A stretch of DNA of 64,000 nt, taken from Siphonodentalium dalli (taxonomy: Eukaryota; Mollusca; Scaphopoda; Gadilida; Siphonodentaliidae). Every line of letters begins with the position of its first letter. The stretch's first letter is position 1. The notes under the pieces were generated by a model. It was not told where the DNA came from and searched no databases. It saw only the letters and a list, made by a program, of their open reading frames with translations. A program made the position numbers and the translations under genes. The stretch lies in the NCBI GenBank assembly GCA_032622095.1, contig CP136065.1, forward strand, positions 39,807,503-39,871,502, given 5' to 3'. Shown piece after piece: positions 22,000 through 34,765 of this stretch.

Positions 22000-22229
22000 G
22001 CGGCGTCGTATCAGTTCAGCCAGATACATTGTGCATATTATACTGTGTCTCATGGCGGCTGTAATATATAGAAATTGATCGTATCGACATGCATAATGTA
22101 ATATTTGTGAGTACTCAAAGAAAACTGTAAACATGAATGACTTCGTGATAATTCTGGTTACGGAAGTTTTCCTCCTATATTTACGAACCATAATTTGCAC
22201 TTGGAATATTTCCACAATAATATATACGC

Positions 22230-22425
22230 CTTGTTACTGAGTCGCGGCCATATTGGATCCATCTAACATCGTTGTTTGTTTTTTAGTGCGACGGGTCAAA
22301 GTTCTGGAGTAGCAATCAATATATGGACCTTTGAATATTCATGAATCTCATATATGGAATGCTACTCCAGAACATTCATCTGTTCTTAAAACACGGAACC
22401 AATATGGCCGCGACTCAGTGACAAG
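22230..22425. mobile_element. Foldback element with nested inner arms
   Basis: Outer arms: CTTGTTACTGAGTCGCGGCC (left) against GGCCGCGACTCAGTGACAAG (right), extended by CATATTGG. Inner arms: CTGGAGTAGCA and TGCTACTCCAG, with ATATATGG and CATATATGG further in. The right end lies 3 bp from the TTAA of the class B MITE at 22429. Confidence 0.82.
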
Positions 22426-22428
22426 CTG

Positions 22429-22828
22429 TTAACCCTTTACCCAACAAACCGGCCAAAACCGGCCAAATAAAGCTTCAACAGCCTAAAATATCTTCGGTCT
22501 GTCTCAATAGAACCATACACATATGGATATCATTGGAACCGGCTCCTTGACCACATTGTGATAGTTACAGTTATGCCCTGTGCCAATGCATTCTCTTATA
22601 TATGCGAGTCGACCATAGGTCGCCTCGCATATATAAGAGAATGCATTGGCCTAAAAAAAATCTTTTTTTAACACTTTTTACAATTTTTGCTTACATTCTA
22701 TAACAATTTTATAATTTTTAATGTGTTAAGCCAATGCATTCTCTTAGATATGCGAGGCGACCTATGGTCGACTCGCATATATAAGAGAATGCATTGGCAC
22801 AGGGCCCTTCTGTTGGGTAAAGGGTTAA
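22429..22828. mobile_element. Class B cassette MITE, complete
   Basis: TTAACCCTTTACCCAACAAA at the left and TGTTGGGTAAAGGGTTAA at the right, with TTAA on both sides. The left subterminal region has 'ccggccaaaaccggcc' and 'attggaaccggctccttgac'; the cassettes are 22582-22650 and 22730-22798. It is inverted relative to the copies at 23706 and 46804. Confidence 0.9.
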
Positions 22829-23705
22829 TCGTATCGTATCAATTCAACTGACATTTTATTACAGTAAATTCATCACATTTTTTAATTTCGTTTTCTTTTT
22901 AAAGATATCATGCAGTAAAGCCTATGTCATTACAAACGGGGCTGACGAATGTATTCATTTTAAAAGGAAACATTTATTCCGCCAACAGTTATGTCACCGA
23001 ATTGACGTCACTAAACGCTCTTTGTGTGTTATCTATCAAGGCAAGAATAAATAACTCTCTTTATTTATGTGACTGCCAAGCCGGGGGGTAAGTTAAGTAA
23101 AAAAAGTGTAAGAATTGTGAATCGCATCAAAGAGGAGAAAAAAGCGCATCCCGTCGTTTCCTTGACAAGTCTTATTTTCATTATCCAACAATAAAGAGCG
23201 ACGATTGTACTTGTGTGTGGAAAGTTAAAACAGTTACAATATACCACGTGCATACATGTATGGAAATGGGGGGGGGGTGGTTCTTTTCAGAACATATATG
23301 ATGTAGGTATATAACATATATTGACATAAACTTAACTAAAATACAAAAACAAATATATTACTCAGTGCTGCATCGTATATATCTTATAATTTAACCCTAT
23401 ATTTCCTCAATACTCATTGGCGAGCAGTTCGATATTAGGTAGGAAATGTTCAGATATTAAATATATCATTTGTTTGTTGAACTTATACTATCTGAACAGC
23501 TCGGCCACCAACGAGTATGATTCTGTGTGCATTTGTATTACCTTATCGTCTGTCTGCCGTCAGCTTTTATTACCTGAACACCCCCCAAAATTAATAGTGA
23601 ACCATTCCTATACCTTTATAACTGAATGAGAGAATGCATTCAGAATAAAAGCCTAAAATTAAACGCAGTAATAGCTCACACTGTTCTCGTTCATATAATT
23701 CAAAG
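22829..23705. repeat. CGCTCTTT motif copies in otherwise unrecognised DNA
   Basis: AAACGCTCTTTGTGTG (about 23013), AACTCTCTTTATTTATG (about 23052) and CAATAAAGAGCGACG (about 23190) belong to the motif family at 5785 and 18735. The rest, including a G-run at 23270 and two short frames, shows no gene. Confidence 0.5.
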
Positions 23706-24104
23706 TTACCCTTTACCCAACAGAAGGGCCCTGTGCCAATGCATTCTCTTATATATGCGAGTCGACCATAGGTCGCCTCGCATATATAAGAGAATGCATT
23801 GGCTTAACACATTAAAAATTATAAAATTGTTAAAGAATGTAAGAAAAAATGGTAAAAAGTGTTAAAAAAAGATTATTTTTAGGCCAATGCATTCTCTTAT
23901 ATATGCGAGGCGACCTATGGTCGACTCGCATATATAAGAGAATGCATTGGCACAGGGCATAACTGTAACTATCACAATGTGGTCAAGGAGCCGGTTCCAA
24001 TGATATCCATATTTGTATGGTTCTATTGAGACAGACCGAAGATATTTTAAGCTGTTGCAGCTTTATTTGGCCGGTTTTGGCCGGTTTGTTGGGTAAAGGG
24101 TTAA
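23706..24104. mobile_element. Class B cassette MITE, complete
   Basis: The left end TTACCCTTTACCCAACAG lacks one A of TTAA. The right end is TGTTGGGTAAAGGGTTAA, finishing at 24104. Cassettes lie at 23735-23803 and 23883-23951, separated by an 80-bp A/T-rich spacer (attataaaattgttaaagaa). The right subterminal region has 'caatgtggtcaaggagccgg' and 'ccggttttggccgg'. Confidence 0.9.
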
Positions 24105-25384
24105 TGAATAAGTACATTAAATACGTATGTGAACTTATATTTATGCATTGCAAGGACTATAGCAACGTGACGGACACCATTTCATCAAAGAGAATAAAGG
24201 GTCATATTTGGCCATAAAATACCAAAATATGTCACCATCCTCAAAATCAAAATCGCGTACCAGCCGAATATTTGAATGCCGAATACCATTTATGACGGCG
24301 GTATGAAACATGAATACCGACTAGCAGTGGGGTAGAACCCCACGTACCGTCTGAAAATGAATCCCATGTACGGGGGGGGGGCGTGAAACTCTTAAGTTGA
24401 GGCCTGAAGATACTTCGTATCGTTAACAGTTTCGGTTGAATGCATTATATCTTTAATTTCATTATAGTACTCACCATATTAAGAAGTCAGATCTTCTAAA
24501 TTAAATCACGCCTGAAGTTGAGAAAAATAGTCAAAATCACTGATTCACAAAGTCAGAAAATCGTAAAGACACCTAAAGTTCTGTGTACTGATACAACTTG
24601 GAATCGGTTCGTAATAAGCGACTGTTCATAAGAGCATAACCACTAACAAACCACTCGACGATAGGTATCAGCGAGATGTCTTAGTATAGCTATCGAGCTC
24701 TGCTGTAGCCTCAGTGAGGGCCCCGTCTCTTATTGAACAACACACAATGGTGAAATGGTAGTAGCATCTCCCAGTACAAAAATTCTTACTGATCGATACA
24801 ATGGGAAATTTAAATAACACAGGCGATTATTTTTACGATATCAATAGATCCGCAATTCTTTATCGAATCACTGATAATTTTTGGCGCTAATTTCATTTTC
24901 TCGCCGATGCTTAAATGAGACGTATTCTTCAACATCTCTCGTCATTAGTGAAAATGAATGCGGATAGGTTAGCGTGATGTTCCGCTAAAAGGAATGCGTT
25001 TATCGCATGAACACGCTTGAGTGGATTCAGTATTGTTACGAATTATGATATGATAGCATCTTTCTTTCATAATTGTTCGACTTCTGGTTTAATTCATCCC
25101 ATGGCTCCGATTAGATTCGAACGCAGCGATCTAGTATTGTAACAAAGTAGCTCGTTGCTAACATTCCCTTCCACTTGACCAGTCACACAAGACAAATTGG
25201 ATTTCCAACATTCCTTGCAACATTGCGCTGCCAATACTTGAAATGTCAGGTCATTAAAACTTCGGTCGATGATGTTGAGTCAGCTGAAACGAATAAAACA
25301 TGCGGGTACACAATGTAGTTGTTTTTCGGAGGCATCCTATACAGATTATGACAGCATTGGACAGGTATAGATTCACGTGACTTT
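24105..25384. other. No gene recognised; possible tRNA-like segment near 25095-25175
   Basis: Mostly unique-looking DNA with a G-run at about 24372. On the minus strand, 25095-25175 holds CTGGTCAAGTGGAAGGG (A-box-like) and GCGTTCGAATCTAATC (B-box-like) about 40 bp apart. It could be the decayed head of another SINE, but no acceptor stem is formed. Confidence 0.4.
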
Positions 25385-25625
25385 GTGAGCGATTTTGCTT
25401 TGCTTCGCTTACAATTATGGAGTTTCTCCAGAGTAATTAATTCAAAAGTCACAGAAGTCATAGAAAAACATGCAATTTTGAGTTGGGACCTTCAGCTACA
25501 GCGAAGCACATTATTAGGGAACAGACAATAACTAAGAAATATATTCCCGATTTATTTTTTCCGACTTTATAAGGTTCCCTGTCAAAGCTTCAAAAAGTTC
25601 CTAGGTTTTGTACTGGCGGAATATG
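25385..25625. repeat. Dispersed repeat G, copy 1
   Basis: 'cttcgcttacaattatgga', 'agagtaattaattca' and 'cattattagggaacaga.aataactaa' match 63865-64000 in order. The right part (ttataaggttccctgtca) matches 11505. Class unknown. Confidence 0.55.
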
Positions 25626-25927
25626 ATCTCAACGGGCGTTGTTAGCCACAGCAGAGATTCGCGGCGTGATCAAGGCAGGTCCAACAAATGGGTATAAGTG
25701 TGACGTCTGGTGATATATACTATGCTATTTCTATAGAGACGAATCAACTTCTGGCGAGCAAATAGCGTAAGTTGGTGTTGCATGTGGACCGATCGCCTAA
25801 GGCGGCTGTCTGATTCTGTTAAACTCGATAAGACCAACTGAATAAAATAGAGATGGCTCGGATCCCAAATGAGATTGGATTGAGTCAAATGTACTACAAC
25901 CAGCACCGTAAAATCCACCTTTACGTT

Positions 25928-28900
25928 GCCACCACTAATACTACCACTACCAAGCCACCACAACCAACAGCACCACCACCACAACCAATACCATCACGAA
26001 CTAGCACCACCAACAACATACACCGAAACCACCATCACAATCATCACCACCACCAACACCATAACGACCATAACCACAAACACTATCACTACCTATCACA
26101 CCACCACCACAACCACTACTAATACTACCACTACCAAGCCACTGCAACCAACAGCACCACAATCAATACTATCACGAACTAGCACCACAAACAACATACA
26201 CCGAAACCTCCATCACAATCATCAACACCAGCAACAACACCATAACGACCATAACCTCAAACACTACCACACCACCACCACAACCACTACTAATACTACC
26301 ACTATTAATGCCACCAATACCAAGGCAACCAACAGCAACAACACAAACACCTATAATATCACAATCACAACTACTATTATTACAACCACCACCAGCACCA
26401 CCACTAACAACACACAGCGAAGCCACCATCATCATCACCACCAACACGAGCATAACCACAGCCACCACCACCACCACCATCACCACAGCCACCACTATCA
26501 CCACCACCACCACCACCACCACCACCAATAACACTAATACTACTAACACCAATACTAATAATGACACTGAATACCACAGCAACAACAAAAATACCGATAC
26601 CGCCATCATAATCATCACCGCCTCCAACATCAACAACATACAGCGAATCACCCTCATCATCACCACCAACACGAGTATAACCAACACCACCACCACCACC
26701 AACGCCGCCACCACTATCACCACCACCACCACCACTACCACCGCCATCACCACCAATACCATTAATACTACTAACACCAATACTAATAATGACACTGAAT
26801 AACAAAGCAACAATACAAACACCGATACCGCCATCATAATCATCACCGCCTCCAACAACATACAGCGAAGTCACCTTCATTACCACCACAAACACGAGCG
26901 CAACCAATACCGCCACCACCACAACCAATAATAGTACCACTAACAATGGCATCGCAACCAACATCACCACCACAACGACAACTACAGCCATCAATACCAC
27001 CATTCACTAGCAGTCTAGCACCACCAACAGCATACACGAACTCCCCATCATAATGATCACCACCACCAATACCATCACGACCATAACCACAGCCACTATC
27101 ACTAGCTACCACACCACACCACCACTACCGCTACTAATATTACCAATATTAATGCCACCAGTACCATGACAACAAACAGCTACTACACAAACACCTATAC
27201 CACCACAATCACAACTACTATTATTACAACCACCACCAGCACCACCACTAACAACACACAGCGAAGTCACCATCATCACCAACACCAACACCAGCACAAC
27301 CATAACCACCACCACCACCATTACCACCACCACCACTATCACCACTAGCACCATCACCCACTAATACTACCACTAATAATGACACTGAATACCACAGCAA
27401 CAACAAAACACCGATACCGCCATCATAATCATCACCGCCTCCAACACCAACAACATAGAGCGAAGTCACCATCATCACCATCACCAACACGAGCAAAACT
27501 ACAACCACCACTACCACCGCCACCACTATCACCACCACCACCACCACTACCACCGCCATCACCACCAATACCATTAATACTACTAACACCAATAATAATA
27601 ATGACACTGAATAACACAGCAACAACACAAACACCGATACCGCCATCATAATCATCACCGCCTCCAACACCAACAACATACAGCGAAGTCACCATCATCA
27701 TCACCACCAACACCAACAACATACAGCGAAGTCACCATCATCACCATCACCAACACCAACAACATACAGCGAAGTCACCATCATCATCACCACCAACACG
27801 AGTATAACCACCATCACCACCACCACCGCCACCACTATCATCATCACCACCACCACCACCACCACCACCACTACCACCGCCATCACAACCAATACCACCA
27901 ATACTACTAACACCAATACTAATAATGACACTGAATACCACGGCAACAACACAAACACCGATACCGCCATCATAATCATCACCGCCTCCAACAACATACA
28001 GCGAAGTCACCTTCATTACCATCACCAACACCAACAACATACAGCGAAGTCACCATCATCACCACCATCAACACGAGTATAACCACCACCATCACCACCA
28101 CCACCACTATCACCACCACCACCACCACCATTACCACTAATACTACAAACACCAATACTAATAATGACACTGAATACCACGGCAACAACACAAACACCGA
28201 TACCGCCATCATAATCATCACCGCCTCCAACACCAACAACATACAGCGAATCACCCTCATCATCACCACCAACACGAGTATAACCACCACCACCACCAAC
28301 ACCAACACCGCCACCACTATCACCACCACCACCACCACTACCACCGCCATCACCACCAATACCATTAATACGACTAACACCAATACTAATAATGACACTG
28401 AATACCACGGCAACAACACAAACACCGATACCGCCATCATAATCATCACCGCCTCCAACAACATACAGCGAAGTCACCATCATCACCATCACCAACACCA
28501 ACAACATACAGCGAAGTCACCATCATCACCACCATCAACACGAGTATAACCACCACCACCACCACCACCACCACTATCACCACCACCACAACCACTACCA
28601 CCGCCATCACGTAGCCACTGGGGCTGTGGCAATTCATTCTATGTATATTTGACTGATCTGCCCATTCAACATACCACCAATACCACTAATACTACTAACA
28701 CCAATACTAATAATGACACTGAATACCACGGCAACAACACAAACACCGATAACGCCATCATAATCATCACCGCCTCCAACACCATACAGCGAAGTCACCT
28801 TCATTACCGCCTCCAACACCAACAACATACAGCGAAGTCACCATTATCACCATCACCAACACCAACAACATACAGCGAAGTCACCATCATCACCATCACC

Positions 28901-29105
28901 AACACCAACAACACACAGCGAAGTCACCATCATCATCACCATCAACACGAGCACAACCACAACCACCACCACCTCCATCACCACCGCCGCCACAGCCACC
29001 ACCACCACCATCACCACCGCCACCACCACCTAAATCTCCACCACCACTATTACTACCACTAACAATGGCATCGCAACCAACAGCATCACCACAACCACAA
29101 CTAGA
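25928..29105. repeat. C/A-rich satellite with higher-order units
   Basis: The plus strand is almost entirely C, A and some T in CAC, CAT, AAC and ACT triplets. Larger units recur: 'accaatactaataatgacac' followed by tgaatacca and 'accgataccgccatcataat', then 'aacatacagcgaagtcacc' and 'aacacgagtataacca', near 26545, 26780, 27380, 27585, 27905, 28150, 28380 and 28700. Spacing is about 200-320 bp, sometimes with 'aacaacatacagcgaagtca' itself repeated. Open frames of up to 229 codons on both strands come from the absence of stop triplets and encode Thr/His or Val/Gly runs. A unique insert of about 55 bp sits at 28612-28668. Confidence 0.95.
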
Positions 29106-30115
29106 ATGCACTCAGAGAGATGCCAGCGTGCGCAAAAATGTAATAAACAATAATTTAAAAAATAATTTCACTGTATTTTACTTAATTTATTTAATTTAAT
29201 TTAATGTTAGCAAAAAAAGACAATTACCATTTCTCATTTCATCACAGATAAAAGGCAAATTACTATATTAATCATTTAAGTAATTAAAACCAATTCCATG
29301 TTGCCGAAAGGATGAGACTTTAATATCGATTACATTTTTTTCAGCGGTATATTTTCATTTTCATTTTCCGATAGTCAAAGGTGACCAAAGGAGCAATTAT
29401 AAGAAATAATTAATACTATTTGTGTAAATATTGATAGCAGCCAATATGCAACAATAAATATCAATAATTAATCAATAATTAATCAATAACGATCATTTTA
29501 TGTAATAATAAACTCTTCAAACGGTGTTTGTGTCAACAAATGCGTTTTGTTTTGTGTTACGTCATTCGTCGTATTTGACCCGGAACTCGGCTGAAGGTTA
29601 GGCTATTCAGCCTATTGCGTCGAATTACGAAATCGCGTTTTGAATGTCTCTCTTTTTATCGTGCGGGAAAAGAGAGACATTCTAAACGCACGAACCAAAA
29701 ATGATAAAACTTCCCAATTATAAGTAAAAATACCCAAATGAAGGAGTCTATGTAGGTCCCGAAGGAGTCTATAGACTCTTTGATGCGAGTTCTGATGGAG
29801 AAAATGTAGGTCGATCTATTTATGTCATAACTCTGACGTATTTTGACCTGGGAGAAAAAATGGAAATCGAGGCTCACTACGAGCATGCCAGTTTTAAATA
29901 TAGAAACAGGGAATCCGGACAAATGGCGATATCGGCGACAAACAAATAATCGAAAACAACACATAAAATAAACATAGCAAAAACGCGACACAGTAAAAAT
30001 GTCAGAACGCCACGAGGTTTTACGTCGTTTTTGGTGACGTCATGGAGTGTGACACCAAGCTACCAAGCTACGAATCTGTCTGATCGCCATACTGTTGCGC
30101 GAGCGCACGTAACTA
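29106..30115. other. Non-satellite insert of 1 kb, with hairpin at 29641-29683
   Basis: The composition shifts from C/A-rich to A/T-rich and back. A hairpin is formed by TGAATGTCTCTCTTTT and AAAAGAGAGACATTC. The minus-strand frame 29656-29991 (111 codons) ends inside it and shows no family. Termini are not clear inverted repeats, so I cannot say whether this is a mobile insertion. Confidence 0.5.
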
Positions 30116-30795
30116 CCACCATCAATACCATCATGCACTAGCACTACCAACAACATACACCGAAACCACCATCACTATGATCACCAACACCATCAGGACC
30201 ACAACCAGAACCACTATTACTACCACTAACAATGCCACCAATATCACCGAAACCAACTGCAACAACACAAACACATATACCGCCACAATCATAACCACTA
30301 TTATCACCAACACCAGCACAACCACTACCAGCACTATCACTACATACCACCACCACTAACACCACACCAAAACTACCACTAACAATGACACAAATAATAC
30401 CGCAGTCAACAGCAACAACACAACGACATATACCACCGCAATCACAACTACTATTCTACATCAACACCATCACTAGCATCACCAACAACATCCACCGAAA
30501 CCACCATCATATTCATCACCACCACCAACACCAACACAACCACCACCACCACCCCACAACCACCACTAATATTACCACTAACAATGCCACCATACCACCG
30601 CAACCAACAGCAACAACACAACAACTGATGCCACCACAATCACAACTACTATTATCATCACCAATATCATCACTAGCACCACCAACAAAATCCACAGAAA
30701 CCACCATCACAATCATCACCACCATCAACAGCAGCACAACCACAACCACCACATCCCCCTCCACCACCACCACCACCACCACCACCACCACAAAC
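30116..30795. repeat. C/A-rich satellite, second block
   Basis: Same triplet style as 25928-29105 (accaccatcaataccatca, caccaccaacaacatacacc), with units containing 'ccaaccaacagcaacaacac' and 'accaccaacaaaatccacag'. The right end finishes in a pure (CAC)n run before aaacaatttaaat. Confidence 0.92.
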
Positions 30796-31656
30796 AATTT
30801 AAATGGGGACTGACTTAAGCTTGAATATTTTTATGGCAAAGTGTAGTATTTGCTTACTGCCTGGATCTGTGTTGTGTCGTGGCACGATTTCTCAGTGAAA
30901 CTAACACTCCGCGACATTCCTGCTATCATTTTAACTGACCACGTCGCGCTGTAAGCGATATAAAACTCGAATGATAACTCGTACGAGTTCACCAAACGAC
31001 AAACCCATGCAGATGTTACCACGTATATATATATATCACAGTGAGCAAACACGAAAGTTAGTGTTCAGCGTAATTTAGTGCCAACTACTGAATAAATTCG
31101 TTTGTTATTTCGCTACATCGCACTCTTATACTCTATTACACAAGCGAAGACACGGCCTTTCTTCACCGAAGTACTCAAGATGTTCAAGTAGGATCTAATT
31201 GAGGTATATGTCACAATTAAGTCACATACGTCACGGCGAGATGTCTCTCCGAATGTCAATTAAACAGTAAACTAGCATATAGACTGAAGATGGGTACATT
31301 CCAGGCTCCCTTTACAATGGGTTTGATGCATCTGCCGAAATGGTTCAGAGACCAAATTGGTGTAATGTTTATTATGCATTGCTAGTGTTCGTGTTCTCTG
31401 ACTTGTCCTCGAAAGAAAAAGATCCATATAGTGCATGTCAACTGCAGACTATTGCTCAGACAATTGGTCCCATTTCGGTGCTATGTTTCGTGGTTGTCCG
31501 ACATTTGGATCATCTCCATATCGAATTATCATCGAGAGACACATCGTTAACAATGCTGGTGTTTGAATTATTAATCCCAGTGCATGTCTGAATCGGGCAA
31601 ATATATGCAAGGTTGGTATGACCATTTGATTTCTGAGAGGATTGCAATACTCAGTC
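30796..31656. other. No gene recognised
   Basis: Short frames only, including 31340-31591 (83 codons), without domain features. Confidence 0.4.
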
Positions 31657-31760
31657 TTAACCTTTCCACAACGGCAGCTCCTGAAATTTTGCGAAATCCA
31701 TATGCCAATGTATTCTCTTATATATGCGACTCTCCCATATATGGAACAGATACCACGTGC
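31657..31760. mobile_element. Class C cassette MITE, left fragment
   Basis: TTAACCTTTCCACAACGGCA, then 'gcagctcctgaaattttgcg' as at 17218, and one cassette arm (31704-31745) that stops at the centre (tctcccatatatgg). Everything to the right is lost. Confidence 0.7.
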
Positions 31761-32305
31761 TCAATGTCATGGTGACTGTTAATAATGGCCGCTGAATTGA
31801 TTGATTTGATTGTGTACATAACAATAACACAATCATATAAACACAAAAATTATGATCATGTTTCCGTCTATTATGCACATATGATGTTCAAATCGTTGAC
31901 CAGAGTAACCAGGATATCAAAATCACTGATGTTGAATGTTCAAATGCTTTTCTGCTGTTACCATGATATCCGTAACATTGATAATAGCAAACAGGATGTC
32001 AAAACCGTTGGCTTGCGTAGCCACATCTCTGAAACATTCATCAGATAGAAACTCCTATAACCGCACCACGTGCATGTACCGCATCGGACAATATTCACAG
32101 TGAGGTAGCAACATTTATACATATAACTCATTCGCTATATATTTTGGTTGTATTATTCATATACATGTAGGCCACGTAAACGACGAATACTCACTTCGGT
32201 GCGAGACATCTTGCGGCCATTACGAGAAAATTACGATGTTGGTTACCGGCCCTGAAACACGATATCATATATAGAATGGCAATCTTTACCAGAAGGCACC
32301 AGTCA
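31761..32305. other. No gene recognised
   Basis: The frame 31785-32048 contains loosely repeated DNA ('gttgaccagagtaaccaggatatcaaaatc', positions about 31897-31925, against 'tgctgttaccatgatatccg' at about 31953). It is not a recognised protein. Confidence 0.4.
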
Positions 32306-32309
32306 AACT

Positions 32310-33310
32310 TCCTTTATGACTCTGCCACCGGCTGGGTACTAGTCTGTGGTTTCTATATTTAGCGCGGGGTTTTCGAGACAAAATGGCGATAACCGCGATC
32401 GCCCTTAAGTCAAATTTCCTGTGTGCTTTGATCATTATTCCCACACTTAATGACAGAATGGAGGATTAGAGCGGTAGTTTTTTTTTGACGATTTTCGCAA
32501 ACTAATCGTCAAAATTGCAGCAAATTCGAACCCTTGTGTTTGACTTGCCACGCGTGCTGTCGTCCATGTGCGTTTATACTTCTGTGTTGATAAAATAATC
32601 GGATAACCAAATCACACCGTTTCGAAATATAGTTCTTTGGTTTTAGTGGGACTTTCGAAACTTAAGGTACGAAATTATACAAATTTTGTTCGATATTTTG
32701 TGTGGTTAAAAAGGGCAGCATGTTGCTCTGCTCGCTTAGTATATATCTTATTATCGCGGAAGTCCACCAAATGTGGTTAAAATGTCGCCGGTAGCAGCGG
32801 TCTTATCGAGTCACCAAGATAGGTAAACCCTGCATGGAGTTTGATAGAACGGCTGGCGCTTGTCGGTTACGGACGCTTCGTACGTTCGATTCAATTCTGC
32901 CACTTATCCGATGATAATGATACACGTGCTCGAAATAATGAAATGCCACAGGTATCGGATATACCGAGAGAGCATAGGGGAAGTGTCACGCGGACATTCT
33001 AATTGCGGCCGTTATACTTGTGACATAGACTGTCCATAATCCTATATGTTCATACAACGGATCAACAACCAACCTCTGTGTCCTCAAGTTATTGTGTTAT
33101 CACATTCCGCGATGTGTCTTACATACGAAGTAGCAATTATAGCGCGCGTTGTCTGTTCAATTGTCGTGACAATAGAGCCGTCGTCCTCCGAGATGAATCG
33201 AGTTGATTATTCCGCCAAGTTTTCGATTCGAGCGGATGCTTACAATCTTTTAAATTTCAAGATTATCGAGCCAGACGATTCTATCGAGTGACATTTAAAT
33301 AGAGATCACA
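32310..33310. repeat. Dispersed repeat E, longest copy
   Basis: It shares about 450 bp with 61184-61640 in the same order: 'gactctg.caccggctgg', 'atggcgata', 'atcgccc..aa.tcaaattt', 'tgttgataaaataatcgg', 'aaatcacaccgtttcg', 'tatcgcggaagtc.accaaatg', 'aggta.accctgcat'. A further tail (ctatcgagtgacatttaaat) recalls 21235. The short frame 33046-33291 lies in this tail and has no known domain. Confidence 0.7.
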
Positions 33311-33337
33311 TTCTGCATCATTTGTGGTACTTCGACT

Positions 33338-33785
33338 ATGGCGTGACTCTTGGCGTGCCAACGCCGTTCAAAACTGACAAACACCGAGTTATTCTCTGTA
33401 TATGCATTGTGTTAAGTGTAAAGTCGATGGTTTGTGTTGACCAATATATACGTTTGAGATAAAGTAAGCATTGTGTAAGTATTGAAATTAGATCACCATA
33501 ACTTAGAGAATGAACACAAAATTACCCACCATTTGAGTCTATACATCCCAATCATAAACAATTCGCCATGTCGTGGTTCTTGACGTGTCAACTCCGTTCA
33601 AACACTGATGTACACAGATATTCCATTGTGATATGTGGAAAGTCGATGGACACATACATTTGGTTTATATGTATAAGCAGTATTTAAGAATGGAATCTGC
33701 ATGGATAATCATATATTATATAGATAATGCACATAAAACTACCCACTATTTGAGTCTCTACATTCCAGTCATTAACATTTCTTGG
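33338..33785. repeat. Diverged tandem duplication, about 220 bp per unit
   Basis: Both units carry, in order, 'cttg.cgtg.caac.ccgttcaaa', 'taaagtcgatgg', 'acacaaaattacccaccat' (second unit acataaaactacccactat), 'tttgagtct.tacat.cca' and 'tcat.aaca'. The second begins at about 33567. Confidence 0.75.
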
Positions 33786-33789
33786 GCGA

Positions 33790-34625
33790 ATTGTTGAGAG
33801 TCAGCATCAGAGTATTACGGAATATTAAATATGCGTTTCTTACGCTGCATTCATGAACGCATGGTGTCGAAGGCGATTAATGCTAATATTGCCACACCAG
33901 TGGATAAAATAATGTAAGCACAAACGTATTATATAGAATCATCGGCCCGTCTTTCATTGGGGTCAGAAGTGTTCCGCCGTCCCCCACCCCATGAAATTGG
34001 TTAAATATTCATAATTTTGCACAATGAATCTACTGCACCAATTATGAGCATATACGACGGATTTGTTAATTAAGTTGACTGTGTTCTCCGAATAGAATAG
34101 TGTGTTCTGAAGATAGCGAATTTCTTTCAAACAGTCTATGAGTTTTTATGGCCTTCGTTTTCGCTATCGTATACTGTTAAAAATGTCCGCAAATTTACGG
34201 ACAATGTGTAGCTAATTTTGCTGTCATCACATATGCTATAAAATACCGAATGCCCGTAAAACAATTAAATGATATTTTCCGAAAAATTAACGGAAGTTCC
34301 GTTTAAATTCAAATATTTACATAACCCGTCTGTGTTACACTAAATCGTATTCAGTGATTGGTCAACTGCCAATGTGGTCACCGTTTCATACCCCAATAAC
34401 ACAGACCGTAACACAAACACGACGTCACAAATGGTTGACCTAATCACTTAAAGCGGTAAGCGGAATAATTGGGCGTGCTTTTAATAGTTCAACCGAATTG
34501 CATCTGAAGCCAGATTTATATCGATGAAATGCTCTTTGCTAAGTGCTTGTAAATCTTATATTGGGCTGACTTAATGTGGTGTATGGGCTTGTCTCAAATT
34601 ATCATCAAAAAGCTTTATAACTACT
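33790..34625. other. No gene recognised
   Basis: It includes a small hairpin 'tccgcaaatttacgga' at 34186-34201. No gene-like frame. Confidence 0.4.
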
Positions 34626-34627
34626 AG

Positions 34628-34765
34628 AAATAAATGTAGTGGGTGTATTATTTCATGGGGGATACGGCGGTGTGGTCGTTGAGGCACATTTCGCAGTTCA
34701 CACAATATGCCTTAACGGACACAACGTCGCGCCCCATACAGCACACGCACCAACTACGTTCATTT
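34628..34765. repeat. Dispersed repeat with GTAGTGGGTGT ends, copy 2
   Basis: 'aatgtagtgggtgtattatt', 'tacggcggtgtggtcgtt', 'cgcagttcacacaatatgcc' and 'cgcgccccatac' correspond to 14890-14990 with the central part better preserved. Confidence 0.55.

Noticed and set aside
26172-26861. 229-codon minus-strand frame, and similar frames of 160-200 codons through 28.5 kb
   Set aside because: They encode only Val/Leu or Gly/Asp runs, overlap each other on both strands, and arise because the C/A triplet satellite contains no stop codons.
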